Shown piece by piece: positions 1 to 9,221 of a stretch of 64,000 nucleotides of DNA; the first letter of the stretch is position 1; every line of letters begins with the position of its first letter. The position numbers and the translations under genes are program-made. The notes beneath the pieces are model-generated. The model made no database searches. It was not told the DNA's origin and saw nothing but the letters and a program-made list of their open reading frames with translations. Origin of the DNA: Streptosporangium becharense (GTDB lineage Bacteria > Actinomycetota > Actinomycetes > Streptosporangiales > Streptosporangiaceae); NCBI RefSeq assembly GCF_014204985.1, contig NZ_JACHMP010000001.1:558001-622000 (forward strand), in the 5' to 3' direction.

Positions 1-372
1 GAGCTGGACCACGGGGATCCGCCCGCGGCGCATCGCGAGCGCCAGCTCGGACAGCGTCCCCCACGATCCGCCGACGACGATCACAGCGTCACCCGAGTTG
101 ACGATGATGGTGTTGCGTGCCTCCCCGGCACCGGTCGGGATCACGATGGAGAGGTCCGGGCCGGCCTGCTCCCGGTCCGCGCGGGACAGGACGCCCACCA
201 CCGTCCCGCCCGCCGACCGGGCCCCGGCCGCCACGGCGGCCATGACCCCCGTGTAACCACCGCAGATCACCACCGCGCCGCGCTCCGCCAGCAACCGGCC
301 GACCTCACGGGCGTCGGACTCCTCTTCGCGTGTGCAGTCACGCGGACCGCACACCGATACCTGGATCGTCAC
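1..372 (-). CDS. LOG/TIGR00725-family protein (partial, C-terminus cut by window edge)
   Basis: The N-terminal 124 residues of a Rossmann-fold SLOG protein are visible, starting at a GTG (MTIQVSVCGPRDC). The family signatures are present: a nucleotide-binding GGYTGVMAAVAAGA loop near residues 38-51, and the later block NTIIVNSGDAVIVVGGSWGTLSE, the GGxxGTxxE phosphoribosyl-hydrolase-like loop of LOG proteins. The frame runs open through base 1, so the end of the gene lies outside the window. LOG members convert cytokinin or other nucleoside monophosphates, but the TIGR00725 branch has no settled substrate. Family assignment is firm; exact reaction is unknown. Confidence 0.85.
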   Translation of the reverse strand, partial: MTIQVSVCGPRDCTREEESDAREVGRLLAERGAVVICGGYTGVMAAVAAGARSAGGTVVGVLSRADREQAGPDLSIVIPTGAGEARNTIIVNSGDAVIVVGGSWGTLSELALAMRRGRIPVVQL

Positions 373-490
373 GGTGAGATCCTGCCCGCAGGCGGCAGCG
401 GGGATGCCGTGAAGTGACCGCACGCGACGTACGGCACGGTGCCTGTCCGCCGCCGGCACCTGCGGCGGCGGACGCCGGGTGAGCCGGGGG

Positions 491-1759
491 TCACGGACGG
501 CGGTGGGAACGCCGCTCGCCGGTCAGCGCTCCCAGCTCGTCACCGAGACGGGTGAGAGCGGATGCGATCCAGGGCAGGGTCTCCGGTTCATCCGCGCTCA
601 GCGCCGCCCGGCGTTGCCCGGGAGTGGCACCGTACAGGAGGCTGGTGGCGACCCGGAGGGTCAGGGCGGTGCCGGGGTCGCCGAACGCGCTGCCGGGCAG
701 GGTGGCGATGCCGTGCCGGTCGAGCAGGGCGGCGGCCAGGCCGGTGCCGGTGGTGATCCCCCGGGCGCGCAGGACGTCACGCAGAGGGGCGAAGTCCGGG
801 TAGAGGTAGAAACCGGCCTGGGGCGGGCGGCAGCGGGCTCCGGCCGCGAGCAACCGGGCGTGCGCCGCGGCGGCGACGCGGGCGTGCAGGCGGCGGGACG
901 CGGCGATGTGCTCGACGATCTCGGGCGGGTCGCTCAGGGCATGGGTGGCCACGGCCTGCATGGGGGCGGCCAGGCTGGACCAGATCTCGCTGGCGACCCC
1001 GGTCAGCTTCCGGTGCAGGCGCCGGCCCCAGGCGCCCGAGGGGGTGCGGGCGTAACCGATCCGCCATCCGCCCAGGGCCAGGGACTTGCTCAGGCCCGTG
1101 GTGACGACGGTGCGTTCGGGCAGGTGGTGTGCCGGACCGGTGACGGGGGCGTGATGGTGCAGTTCGGCGTAAATCTCGTCGCTGACAACCGTCAGGGCGT
1201 GGTGGCCGGCGATCGCGCAGACCGCCTCGATCTGCTCGGCGGGGGCGACGGTCCCGGTGGGGTTGTCCGGGACGGTGAGGATCAGCACACCCGGCCGGGC
1301 GCCGCGCGCCGACGCTCTCCGCAGTGCCCGCTCCAGGCGCCCGGGATCGGGGATGCCCCCGGCCCCTTCCGGGACGGGTACCCGGATGACACGCCGGCCG
1401 AGCAGGGCGGCCTGCGCGGCGTAGGAGACCCACGAGGGGCGGGGCAGCACCACGTCACCGCCGGCGGCGGCCAGTAACGCGAACAGCAGGGGCTTGCTGC
1501 CCGGGGCGAACAGGATTTGGCCGGGCTCAGTGTCCAGGCCGCGGCGGGTGAACCAGCCCGCCGCGGCGGCACGGGCCTGCGGCGAGCCGGCGACGGGGCC
1601 GTAACCGTTGCGCCGGTCGGCGTCGGCGAGCACCTCGGCCAACCCCGGCGCGACCGGCAGCCCGGCCTCACCGAACCCCAGGTGCAGCACGTCGTGCCCG
1701 GCTTCGCGGCGGGCGCGGACGGCCTCGTCGACGGCGAGCGTCGCGGAATGCGCAGTCAT
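491..1759 (-). CDS. Pyridoxal-phosphate aminotransferase, class I/II
   Basis: A 422-residue fold-type I aminotransferase. The cofactor lysine lies in GLSKSLALGGWRIGY, the SxxK...GxRxG PLP site. Upstream are VPDNPTGTV (Asn-Pro-x-Gly cofactor contact) and VVSDEIYAEL (the aspartate that pairs with the pyridine nitrogen). Length is normal for the family. The ATG at 1759 is preferred over more upstream in-frame starts because a GAAGG site precedes it and homology begins there (MTAHSATLAVDEAVRARR). The same strand carries a dehydrogenase gene 151 bp upstream, so the two may be co-transcribed. The amino-acid substrate cannot be read from sequence. Confidence 0.9.
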   Translation of the reverse strand: MTAHSATLAVDEAVRARREAGHDVLHLGFGEAGLPVAPGLAEVLADADRRNGYGPVAGSPQARAAAAGWFTRRGLDTEPGQILFAPGSKPLLFALLAAAGGDVVLPRPSWVSYAAQAALLGRRVIRVPVPEGAGGIPDPGRLERALRRASARGARPGVLILTVPDNPTGTVAPAEQIEAVCAIAGHHALTVVSDEIYAELHHHAPVTGPAHHLPERTVVTTGLSKSLALGGWRIGYARTPSGAWGRRLHRKLTGVASEIWSSLAAPMQAVATHALSDPPEIVEHIAASRRLHARVAAAAHARLLAAGARCRPPQAGFYLYPDFAPLRDVLRARGITTGTGLAAALLDRHGIATLPGSAFGDPGTALTLRVATSLLYGATPGQRRAALSADEPETLPWIASALTRLGDELGALTGERRSHRRP

Positions 1760-1910
1760 GGGAACCGCCTTCGTTCGGCCGCTCGGCGGGAGCGGCACCG
1801 GGCCGGGCACGTGTCCAGCATGCCCCGCGCGGGGCAGCGATGACAGGGGGAACCCGCGGCCGGCCCGGCACGTCCGGTCCCCCCGGGGCGGGTCCCGGCC
1901 GGGTGACCGG

Positions 1911-2801
1911 TCAGCGCTGCGGCCCCCGCGCCGATTCGGTCCTGGCTTCGATCGCGCGGACGACGGCCGCCATGTCCGCCGCACCGTGCCCCAGTGCGAG
2001 CGTCTCGCCGAACAGGGCGTGGCAGGCGTCCAGCAACGGCGAGGCCACGCGGGACTCCCGTGCCGCCTCGGCGATGAGCCGGTTGTTCTTCAGCACGTCG
2101 GCGATCGACGCCTGGGCGGTGAAGTCGCGTTCGACCAGCTTGAGCGCCTTGGCGCGCGAGACGTCGCTGGCCATCGGGCCGGAGCCGAGCACCTCCAGGA
2201 GCAGGCGCAGGTCGAGACCGTGCCGGTCGGCGAAGTGCACGGCCTCCGCCAGGCCGGTCACCATGGTGATCAGGAACAGGTTGACCGACAGCTTCGTCAG
2301 CAGGGCGGAGGGCACCGGGCCGCACACGATCGCCTCGTGGCACATCGGCCGCACCAGCGGACGCACCTCCTCGACGGTCTCGGGCCGGCCCGCCAGCATC
2401 GCCACGAGCCGCCCGGCCTCGGCGGGGCCGCGCGAGCCCGAGACCGGGGCCTCGACGTAACCGCCTCCGGCGGCGAGGACGTCGGCCTCCAGTCCCGACG
2501 AGTAGGCGGGCGAGGTCGTGCCCATGTGCACGATGACGCGCCGCGCGACGCGCTCCCCGAACCGGGGTGTCCCGCGCTCCAGCACGGAGTCGATCGCGGT
2601 GTCGTCGGCCAGCATGAGGAACACCACGCGCGCCCGCCGGAACACCTCGGCGGGGCTGTCCGCCACCGCCGCGCCGGCCGCGTGCAGCGGCTCGCTCCTG
2701 CCGGCGGTGCGGTTCCAGACGACGGGGGACGCCCCCGCGCGGGCCAGGTTGAGCGCCATGGGCTGTCCCATGAGCCCGAGACCGATGAAACCGATGTCCA
2801 T
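1911..2801 (-). CDS. NAD(P)-dependent beta-hydroxyacid dehydrogenase (3-hydroxyisobutyrate dehydrogenase family)
   Basis: A 296-residue protein beginning [20 protein letters not shown], which is both the Rossmann GxGxxG dinucleotide site and the family signature. The catalytic lysine region appears as [21 protein letters not shown] (K-x-x-x-N). The C-terminal half is the all-alpha dehydrogenase domain. The start is set by a GGAGG motif immediately upstream. Members oxidise 3-hydroxyisobutyrate, tartronate semialdehyde or related beta-hydroxyacids; the substrate here is undetermined. It lies directly upstream of the aminotransferase on the same strand. Confidence 0.9.
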   Translation of the reverse strand: MDIGFIGLGLMGQPMALNLARAGASPVVWNRTAGRSEPLHAAGAAVADSPAEVFRRARVVFLMLADDTAIDSVLERGTPRFGERVARRVIVHMGTTSPAYSSGLEADVLAAGGGYVEAPVSGSRGPAEAGRLVAMLAGRPETVEEVRPLVRPMCHEAIVCGPVPSALLTKLSVNLFLITMVTGLAEAVHFADRHGLDLRLLLEVLGSGPMASDVSRAKALKLVERDFTAQASIADVLKNNRLIAEAARESRVASPLLDACHALFGETLALGHGAADMAAVVRAIEARTESARGPQR

Positions 2802-3012
2802 CCACCCACCTCCTGTGACGCCTGCTCCCGGTGACCGTTCCGCTCCGGTGCGACGGCGGGCGTCTTGAACGATTGTGCCGCGACGGCCCCGGGCGGACCG
2901 CTCACCGCCGCGTGGGTGCCCGCGGCCACCCTGGGAGGGCATCCGCCGGGCGGACGCCCTCCCGCCGTGGCAACGTGGCTACACGGTCCGGTGAATGTCC
3001 CCGATCACGGTC

Positions 3013-3372
3013 CTAGCAGGGTTTCATACCGGCGATCGATACGCTGTCGGGAAGGCTCACCCAGTCTCTGATGGAGGAGTTGGCCGGGATGCGGTGACAC
3101 TTGCCGTCCGGGTAGCCGACGATCGGCCTGCGGAGATCGAGCTTGCGTTCCACGGCGTAGTTGTGGCAGTTGCGGATGGTGTAGTCATACCGGCCTCCCA
3201 CCGGTCCGCTGTAGCTCAGGCCGCACGGGGCGGCCGACACCGCCGACGGGGCCGTCGCCGTCCCGGTCGCGGAGGCGAGCGCCGCTCCGGAGGTCGCCGC
3301 GGTGAGACCGCCGCCCACGGCGGCGACCGCGATCACCGCGGCGGCCCATCTGGCTTTCCTGCTGCTTCGCAT
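3013..3372 (-). CDS. Small secreted cysteine-containing protein
   Basis: A 119-residue protein with a clear Sec signal: basic MRSSRKARW, a hydrophobic Ala/Val-rich segment and an ALASA-type cleavage site near residue 35. The mature part (about 80 residues) has four cysteines (CGLSYSG, RNCHNY, GKCHRI, terminal KPC), suggesting two disulfides. A GGAGAGG site precedes the ATG. This resembles small secreted proteins common in Streptomyces and relatives, for which I know no function. It is divergent from the NACHT gene, with a relatively AT-rich intergenic region between them. Confidence 0.75.
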   Translation of the reverse strand: MRSSRKARWAAAVIAVAAVGGGLTAATSGAALASATGTATAPSAVSAAPCGLSYSGPVGGRYDYTIRNCHNYAVERKLDLRRPIVGYPDGKCHRIPANSSIRDWVSLPDSVSIAGMKPC

Positions 3373-3734
3373 TTGTTTTCCTCTCCACCCGGCCGGCCGG
3401 CGCGTCCGGTGTTCCGCACAGCCGGAGCGTTCCGCCCCCCGGGTGATCCGTACTGGGGATGCGCCGCCGATCGGCGGCACGGGAGAGCAGATCATCATGC
3501 CTGCGGGCCTGTGAAGCCCTTCCGCAACGGGAAGCCGTAATGAAATGTTTCACGCCTGCGACCTGCGATGGCCCGGTGCAATGAAATTTGAAATCGAGCT
3601 TTCGTTCACTTCCTTCCCGTGTTTTCCCCGGGTACGGACGGAAATCCGGAAACGTGTCGCCGTCGGCCTCCGGGCATGGGGAGAGGGATGTAACCTGGCT
3701 CCCTGACCTCGAATTAAAGGAGGCCGACAAAGGC
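3373..3734. promoter_or_regulatory. Divergent intergenic region upstream of the secreted protein and NACHT gene
   Basis: About 360 bp with no credible gene. From roughly 3540 to 3720 it is clearly less GC-rich than the flanking coding sequence. It holds the dyad TGAAATGTTTCA at 3541-3552 and an AAAGGAGG site just before the ATG at 3735. A long open frame starting at 3588 runs into the NACHT gene but has atypical codon use before 3735, so it is read as untranslated leader. Promoter elements are inferred, not demonstrated. Confidence 0.4.
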
Positions 3735-6527
3735 ATGGTCAGGGCCTATCGGAAGGCAGACGAGGAAAATGACGAGGTCGCCGAATTCTTCGACCGCTTC
3801 TGGGATCTGGCGGTGGAGGCGGCACGACGGAAGCTCACCATGGGATCCGGCCGGGAGCCGAAACAGAGTGAGGTGGCCCAGGCACTGGAAGTCGCTCCCT
3901 CGACGGTCGGCCACTGGCGTAAGGGCAGCTATTTTCCGCGGGAGGCCATGGCTGACTCCGTCCTCGAACTCGCCGGTGCGACGTCCGAGGAGCGCTTCAG
4001 GTTTCTCGCCTGGCGCAGGAGGGTTCATCCCCTGTGGCAGGCCCGCAGGCACGCGCGAGGACGCGCCGCGGTCAGCTCCGCCGCCGACGCCTCGTCCGCG
4101 AGGGTCACGAAGGTGCCGTTGAAGGCCACGGTCGCGGAGCCACGCGGTGTCGCCGTACCGACGCGGGCCGGGCGGGAAGACGTGGCCGGTCTCCCGGACG
4201 GCACCGGCGAGAGAACCGGCCCCGCCCCTGCGTGGGGCGGCCCCGGCCCGGCGTGGGGCGGGGAACCGGAGGGGGCCCCGATCCCGGCGGCGACCCCGCG
4301 GGGCCACGGCGGCGGGCGGTACGACCCGCCGCACGAGGACGGGCGCCGCCCGCGACCGGCGTACCAGGAGGAACCGGCCGATCCGCTGTCGCGGGCGGCG
4401 GACGCGCTGGCGCGGAACGTCCACGCGCAGTGGGAGGAGGAGGCGGCCTGGCGTGGGCTGGACATCCCGCCGCCGATCCCGCCGCGCTGGATCGGCACAC
4501 GGCGGCCGGTCATCGGCCCCGTCGAGGTGGCCGTCGGGGATCCGGCGCGGCGGGTACGGTTCGCGGCGCTGCCGGGCCATACGCGGGCCACAGCCGACCT
4601 GGTGCACGAGGGAGGGCTTGACGAGTTGTTCGCCCTCTACGCCGGGCTGGGCTCCGGCCGGATCGTCATGATGGGCGGTTACGGCTGCGGCAAGACCACG
4701 ACGGCGATCCTGATGCTGCTCGACGCGCTGGACCAGCGGGTGGGTCTTCCTGCCGGCATGCGGGTGCGCACCCCGGTCCCCGTCCTGCTGGCCGCCCACG
4801 GCTGGGATCCCCGCCGCCAGAGTCTCGGGGACTGGTTCGCCGGACAGCTCGCCACCACCTACGGCTTCCTGCACGCCCCCGAGTACGGCCCCGACGCGGC
4901 GGCCGAGCTGGTGCGCGGCGGCCGGGTGGCGTTGTTCCTGGACGGTTTCGACGAGATGGACGACGCGCGGCGGGCCGAGGCACTGCGGCACATCAACCGG
5001 CGGCGCCGCACCTTCCGGCTGGTGGTGCTGACCCGCACCGACGCCTTCGCCACCGCGGTGGAGGCCGGAGGGCTGCCCCTGCACGGTGCCGTGGCGGTCG
5101 AACTGGCACCGGTCTCCCCCGACCGCGCGATCGGGTATCTGAGCGGCTTCCGGCGTTCCCCGGCCCGTGGCGGCGACGAACTGGAGAAGCTGATCGACCG
5201 CCTGCGGCACAGCCCCGACGACCAGGTCAGCCGGGCGCTGGACACGCCGCTGAACCTGAGCCTCGTCCGCGAGGACCCGCACGCCGCCGGTGAGTTGCTG
5301 ACATCCGGCCGCTTCGGGACCCGCGACCAGGTCGAGGACTTCCTCCTCGGCCGCGTCGTCCCCACGGCCTATGAGCCCGGCCGGGAGCCGGGCCCCGATC
5401 CGGAGCGGGCACGGCGGTGGCTGGGCTACCTGGCCTCCCGGATGGGCCGCGGCGACCTGGACTGGTGGCGGATGCACCACTGGGCGCCCGCCTGGGAACG
5501 ATGTCTGCTCAACACCCTGGCGGGGGTGGCGCTGATGAGCTGCGTCGGCGCGCTGGTCTTCGGCCCGGTGGGCCGGTACACCGTCGCCGGGCACACCGGT
5601 GCCCTCTTCGGCGCGGGCTACGGGGCCGCCATGGGAGGGCTCTTCGGGTTCATGGCCGCCCTGATCTCCGAACTCAGAGACCCCGGCCCCGGCTGGGAAA
5701 GGGCGATCCGGTCGGTCGTCCCGCGATGGGCCCGGCGCGTTCCGTGGCGGCCGTCGCGGTTCGCCTACAGCCCCGCGATCGGGCTGTTCCTCTTCACCGC
5801 GGTGACCATGGCCGTCGGCAACCAGAGCGGCTACCCGTCCGGCCTGCCCGCCGGCGCTGTCATCGCCGTCACCGCCGGCCGTGCCGCCATGAGGATCCGC
5901 GTCGTCTCGGGCGTCCGGCCGTGGTGGGCGAGGCCGCGTCCCGACGGAACCGACCTCGTGACCGCTCTCGCGGCGGGCCTGCCGGTCGGGCTCGCCTACG
6001 GTCTCACCAAGACCCCGTCGTACGGGGTCGCCGCCGGGCTGATCTCCGGATTCACCTTCGGGTTCATGACCGCGGCCGCACGTCCCGTCTCCGACGCCGA
6101 CACCCCGCCGGACCCCGGCACCTCCTGGCGCCGGGACCGCCATCGTGCCTTGGCCGTCGGCCTCACCGCCGGAGTTCCCATCGGGCTGGCGCTCGGCGTC
6201 CAGAACGGCCACGCGCACGGCCCGGCGGCCGGGATCGCCGCCGCCCTCGGCCTGGGGACGATCATCGCCCTCGGTTCCATGGTCGGGATCTCCGACGCCT
6301 GGCGCACCTGCCTGCTCTTCCTCCAGCTCCGGCTGCGCGGTGTCTTCCCCTTGCGCGGGAAGCGGTTTCTCGACGATGCCCGTGACCGCGGGGTCCTGCG
6401 CGCCGCCGGTCCGAGGATCCAGTTCAGGCATGACCGGCTGCGAGCCGTGCTCTGCGATCCCCGGCATCCTCCGGCGGGTCGCCGCGACGGCCCTGGGGGG
6501 ACGGATCGCTCCGTGGGACGTGAATGA
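3735..6527 (+). CDS. HTH-NACHT NTPase with C-terminal transmembrane region
   Basis: A 930-residue STAND-class ATPase. Residues about 40-70 form a helix-turn-helix (SEVAQALEVAPSTVGHWRKG). A proline/arginine-rich linker follows. The NACHT core has Walker A GGYGCGKTT at 314-322, Walker B VALFLDGFDEM at 398-408 (the DxxDE-like NACHT form) and an LTRTDAF sensor. From about residue 590 there are repeated Gly/Ala-rich hydrophobic segments, probably around eight membrane helices. The extreme C-terminus (RFLDDARDRGVL...IQFRHDRLRAVL) is the winged-helix-like end seen in many actinobacterial NACHT proteins. Start chosen at the ATG behind AAAGGAGG. Bacterial NACHT proteins include anti-phage sensors; that role is inference here. 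Confidence 0.88.
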   Translation: MVRAYRKADEENDEVAEFFDRFWDLAVEAARRKLTMGSGREPKQSEVAQALEVAPSTVGHWRKGSYFPREAMADSVLELAGATSEERFRFLAWRRRVHPLWQARRHARGRAAVSSAADASSARVTKVPLKATVAEPRGVAVPTRAGREDVAGLPDGTGERTGPAPAWGGPGPAWGGEPEGAPIPAATPRGHGGGRYDPPHEDGRRPRPAYQEEPADPLSRAADALARNVHAQWEEEAAWRGLDIPPPIPPRWIGTRRPVIGPVEVAVGDPARRVRFAALPGHTRATADLVHEGGLDELFALYAGLGSGRIVMMGGYGCGKTTTAILMLLDALDQRVGLPAGMRVRTPVPVLLAAHGWDPRRQSLGDWFAGQLATTYGFLHAPEYGPDAAAELVRGGRVALFLDGFDEMDDARRAEALRHINRRRRTFRLVVLTRTDAFATAVEAGGLPLHGAVAVELAPVSPDRAIGYLSGFRRSPARGGDELEKLIDRLRHSPDDQVSRALDTPLNLSLVREDPHAAGELLTSGRFGTRDQVEDFLLGRVVPTAYEPGREPGPDPERARRWLGYLASRMGRGDLDWWRMHHWAPAWERCLLNTLAGVALMSCVGALVFGPVGRYTVAGHTGALFGAGYGAAMGGLFGFMAALISELRDPGPGWERAIRSVVPRWARRVPWRPSRFAYSPAIGLFLFTAVTMAVGNQSGYPSGLPAGAVIAVTAGRAAMRIRVVSGVRPWWARPRPDGTDLVTALAAGLPVGLAYGLTKTPSYGVAAGLISGFTFGFMTAAARPVSDADTPPDPGTSWRRDRHRALAVGLTAGVPIGLALGVQNGHAHGPAAGIAAALGLGTIIALGSMVGISDAWRTCLLFLQLRLRGVFPLRGKRFLDDARDRGVLRAAGPRIQFRHDRLRAVLCDPRHPPAGRRDGPGGTDRSVGRE

Positions 6528-6737
6528 TTCCTCCGGCCACCGGACGACGGTTCCGGATGGTGAGCGCGACCCCGATGACGGCTCCGCGCGTCCCGTACGT
6601 TACCCTTCTGATCTTGGTCAAGATCGTCGGTGCCTTCCCCTCTCCTATGGGGATCTCCCACGGGGACGGGGCCGGAGGAGATCGACGGGCCGCCCCGGAC
6701 GACCGCACCGTGCGGCGCCGCTTCCCAGGGGGACGAC

Positions 6738-7382
6738 ATGAGCGATCGACCGTTGACCGGTGAGCGCGCGTCCGGCCCGCGCGTTTCGGGCGGTGGTCGT
6801 CGTGCGGCCTGGATGCTGACCGACGTCTTCGCCCCGCAGTACGTCGCGCTCGCGCTGCCGGTGGTGGCGGGCGGCTTGTCCGGCGGGTGGGCGGGGGCCG
6901 CCTGGGGCCTGCTGGCCTCCGCCGTGTGCGCGGGCGTGCCCGCGGCGGTGATCGCCGTCGGAGTGCGCCGTGGCCGCCTGGACTCCATGCATGTGGTCGA
7001 TCGGGCCGGCCGGACCGGGCCGATGCTGGCCGGGCTCGCCGCGGTGGTGGCCGGTCTGGTCCTGCTCGTCCTGCTGGGCGCCCCGCTCATGGTGACGGTC
7101 ACCGCCGCCGTGATGCTCGGGTGGATCGTGGTGCTGGGCTCGATCACCCTGGTGTGGAAGATCAGCTTCCACACTGGAGTGTCGGCCGGAGCGGCCGTGG
7201 TGTTGGCGCACGTGCTGCCGGCCGCGCCGACTCTCGCCGCCGGTGCCGTCCTGGTCGCCGTGATCGGCTGGGCCCGCGTGCGGGTGAGCCACCACACGCC
7301 CGCACAGGTCACCGCAGGCGCGATCACCGCCGCGGCGGTCGCCTGGGGCGTGCTGCTGCTCGCCGGCGTACCCGGCGTGTAG
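6738..7382 (+). CDS. PAP2-like integral membrane protein
   Basis: A 214-residue protein with about five to six hydrophobic helices after a short polar N-terminus. Late in the chain KISFHTGVSAGAA and RVRVSHHTPAQVTAGA resemble the second and third motifs of membrane PAP2 phosphatases (the SGH and R...HxxxxD blocks), but the first KxxxxxxRP motif is not evident and the motif-3 acidic residue is replaced (HTPAQV). It may be an inactive or divergent PAP2 member, or simply a transporter-like membrane protein. The ATG at 6738 follows CAGGGGGACGAC. Confidence 0.6.
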   Translation: MSDRPLTGERASGPRVSGGGRRAAWMLTDVFAPQYVALALPVVAGGLSGGWAGAAWGLLASAVCAGVPAAVIAVGVRRGRLDSMHVVDRAGRTGPMLAGLAAVVAGLVLLVLLGAPLMVTVTAAVMLGWIVVLGSITLVWKISFHTGVSAGAAVVLAHVLPAAPTLAAGAVLVAVIGWARVRVSHHTPAQVTAGAITAAAVAWGVLLLAGVPGV

Positions 7383-7511
7383 GGGCGTACCGGACGGGAC
7401 GGCCCGGGCCGCCGAGCGGGAACGCACGCGTCACCCGGTTTCGCGGGGACGGCCGGGCCACTGCCGTTCATCGGGGAAATGATCTATCCTTGGGCATTCA
7501 AGGAGATTCGC

Positions 7512-7799
7512 GTGCTTCGTCCTTTCCCTGCCACCGTAGAGCTGCTCGCCGAACGCACCGAGTGGCCGCCGCCGTACGACCCGGACCGGCCGGCGACCGA
7601 CGAGGTGCCATCGGCCGCCGTCCGCTTCGACGACATGTACGTCGGCGCGGGCCTGCGACTGGACACGGCCGCCCGGGCCTGTGACACCCGGGTCAGGGTC
7701 ACCAACGAGGACCGGCACGACGGCGTCGGCGACGAACGCGTCTTCGCCCGGCCGTCCGAGCTCGTCCGCGACACAGGAGGAGGCATCACCGGTGAGTGA
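7512..7799 (+). CDS. Small hypothetical protein overlapping aminopeptidase P
   Basis: A 95-residue frame starting at a GTG preceded by AAGGAG at the right spacing. Codon third positions are almost all G or C, as expected for a real gene here. The sequence (VLRPFPATVELLAERTEWPPPY...) is hydrophilic, has no signal peptide or membrane segment, and I recognise no family. Its stop overlaps the GTG start of the next gene by 8 bp (GTGAGTGA), suggesting translational coupling with the aminopeptidase. An ATG 33 bp upstream would add 11 residues but has no ribosome site. Confidence 0.55.
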   Translation: MLRPFPATVELLAERTEWPPPYDPDRPATDEVPSAAVRFDDMYVGAGLRLDTAARACDTRVRVTNEDRHDGVGDERVFARPSELVRDTGGGITGE

Positions 7800-9162
7800 C
7801 GGCAAGCTGCCGAAGCTGTCCGAGATCCCCGCGTTCACCGAGTACATGGCCCAGGGCTGGGACGTGCCCGACCGCACCCCGCCCGTGGTGCCCGGCGCGG
7901 CGGAGGCCGCCGCCGGCCACCGGGTGCGGCTCGCCGCCGCGCTCCCCGGCCGGGTCGTCGTGGTGGCGGCGGGCCGGGCCCCGGTGCGCAGCAACGACAC
8001 GGCCTACGACTTCCGTCCCGACAGCGACTTCTACTGGCTCACCGGCTGCGCGGTCGAGAACGCCGTGGTCGTGCTCGGCGGCGGAGGCGACGCCACGCTG
8101 TACATGCCCGCCCCGGCGTATCCCGGCGAGCCGGGATTCTTCGACGACGCTGCCCACGGCGAGCTGTGGGTGGGAGCGGCCCCCACCCTGGCCGACTGGT
8201 CGGCGGCGCTGGGCCTCGACGTCCGGCCGCTGACCGAGTTCGCCGGCCCGCCCGGCGGCGCCCTGTGCGCCGGCCCCGGCTGGGAGCAGCCGTCGCAGGA
8301 GCTGGGCCGGGTGCTGGCCGAGCTGCGCATGATCAAGGACGAGTGGGAGATCGGGCAGCTCCGCCAGGCCGTGGACCGCACCGTCGAGGGTTTCGCCGCG
8401 GTGCTCGCGGAGATCCCCACGGCGGTGAAGGGGCCGGGCGAGCGCTGGCTGCAGGGCACGTTCGACCGCCACGCCAGGGCGTACGGCAACGGCCCCGGCT
8501 ACGCCACCATCGTAGGCAGCGGCAAGCACGCCCCCACCCTGCACTGGGTGCGCTGCGACGGCCCCGTGCTCCCCGACGAGCTGCTGCTGCTCGACATGGG
8601 CGTGGAGGTGCGCAGCCACTACACCGCCGACGTCACCCGGACCTTCCCCGCCTCCGGCACCTTCTCCCCCGCCCAGCGGCAGGTGCACGACCTGGTGGAG
8701 CGGGCACACCGGGCGGCCCTGGAGCAGGTCGCCCCCGGCCGCCGGTTCACCGACTTCCACCACACCGCCATGGAGGTCATCGCACGGGGGCTGCACGACT
8801 GGGGGCTGCTGCCCGTCTCGGTGGACGAGGCGCTCTCCGAGCGCGGCCAGCACCACCGCCGCTACCTGGTCTGCGGCATCGGCCACCACCTGGGGCTGGA
8901 CGTGCACGACTGCGCCGGGTCCAGCCCCGAGGCCTACCACGGCGCGCTGATGGCGCCCGGCATGGTGCTCACCGTCGAACCCGGCCTGTACTTCCACGCC
9001 CACGACCGCACCGTCCCGCCCGAGTTGCGCGGCATCGGGGTCCGCATCGAGGACGACCTGCTGGTCACGGCGGACGGCATGGTCTCCCTCACCGCCGAGC
9101 TGCCCCTGGACGCGACCGGGCTGGAGGAGTGGATGAGCCGGGCCACCGAGGGGAGACGGTAG
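7792..9162 (+). CDS. pepP: Aminopeptidase P / Xaa-Pro aminopeptidase (M24B)
   Basis: A 456-residue pita-bread metallopeptidase. The N-terminal AMP_N domain contains YDFRPDSDFYWLTGC. The C-terminal catalytic domain shows the dinuclear metal ligands in order: LLLDMGVEVRSHYTADVTRTFP (two Asp), GIGHHLGLDVHDC (His), VLTVEPGLYF (Glu) and GIGVRIEDDLLV (Glu). It removes an N-terminal residue preceding proline from cytosolic peptides. The GTG start at 7792 is placed behind GGAGGAGG. Confidence 0.93.
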   Translation: MSDGKLPKLSEIPAFTEYMAQGWDVPDRTPPVVPGAAEAAAGHRVRLAAALPGRVVVVAAGRAPVRSNDTAYDFRPDSDFYWLTGCAVENAVVVLGGGGDATLYMPAPAYPGEPGFFDDAAHGELWVGAAPTLADWSAALGLDVRPLTEFAGPPGGALCAGPGWEQPSQELGRVLAELRMIKDEWEIGQLRQAVDRTVEGFAAVLAEIPTAVKGPGERWLQGTFDRHARAYGNGPGYATIVGSGKHAPTLHWVRCDGPVLPDELLLLDMGVEVRSHYTADVTRTFPASGTFSPAQRQVHDLVERAHRAALEQVAPGRRFTDFHHTAMEVIARGLHDWGLLPVSVDEALSERGQHHRRYLVCGIGHHLGLDVHDCAGSSPEAYHGALMAPGMVLTVEPGLYFHAHDRTVPPELRGIGVRIEDDLLVTADGMVSLTAELPLDATGLEEWMSRATEGRR

Positions 9163-9221
9163 ACGTCGGCGGTCGCGCACCGCGTTCGACGGCCTCGGGG
9201 ATCGACACCCGGGGAAGCCTC

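Noticed and set aside
1760-1984. 75-residue extension of the aminotransferase
   Set aside because: Arg/Pro/Gly-rich sequence without homology; a ribosome site and the family N-terminus support the start at 1759.
3588-3734. N-terminal extension of the NACHT protein
   Set aside because: Codon use in this stretch is atypical and the AAAGGAGG site points to the ATG at 3735.
3714-6467. 917-codon open frame antisense to the NACHT gene
   Set aside because: Long antisense frames are expected in very GC-rich coding DNA; the product is Gly/Arg/Pro-rich without any family motif, while the sense strand encodes clear NACHT signatures.
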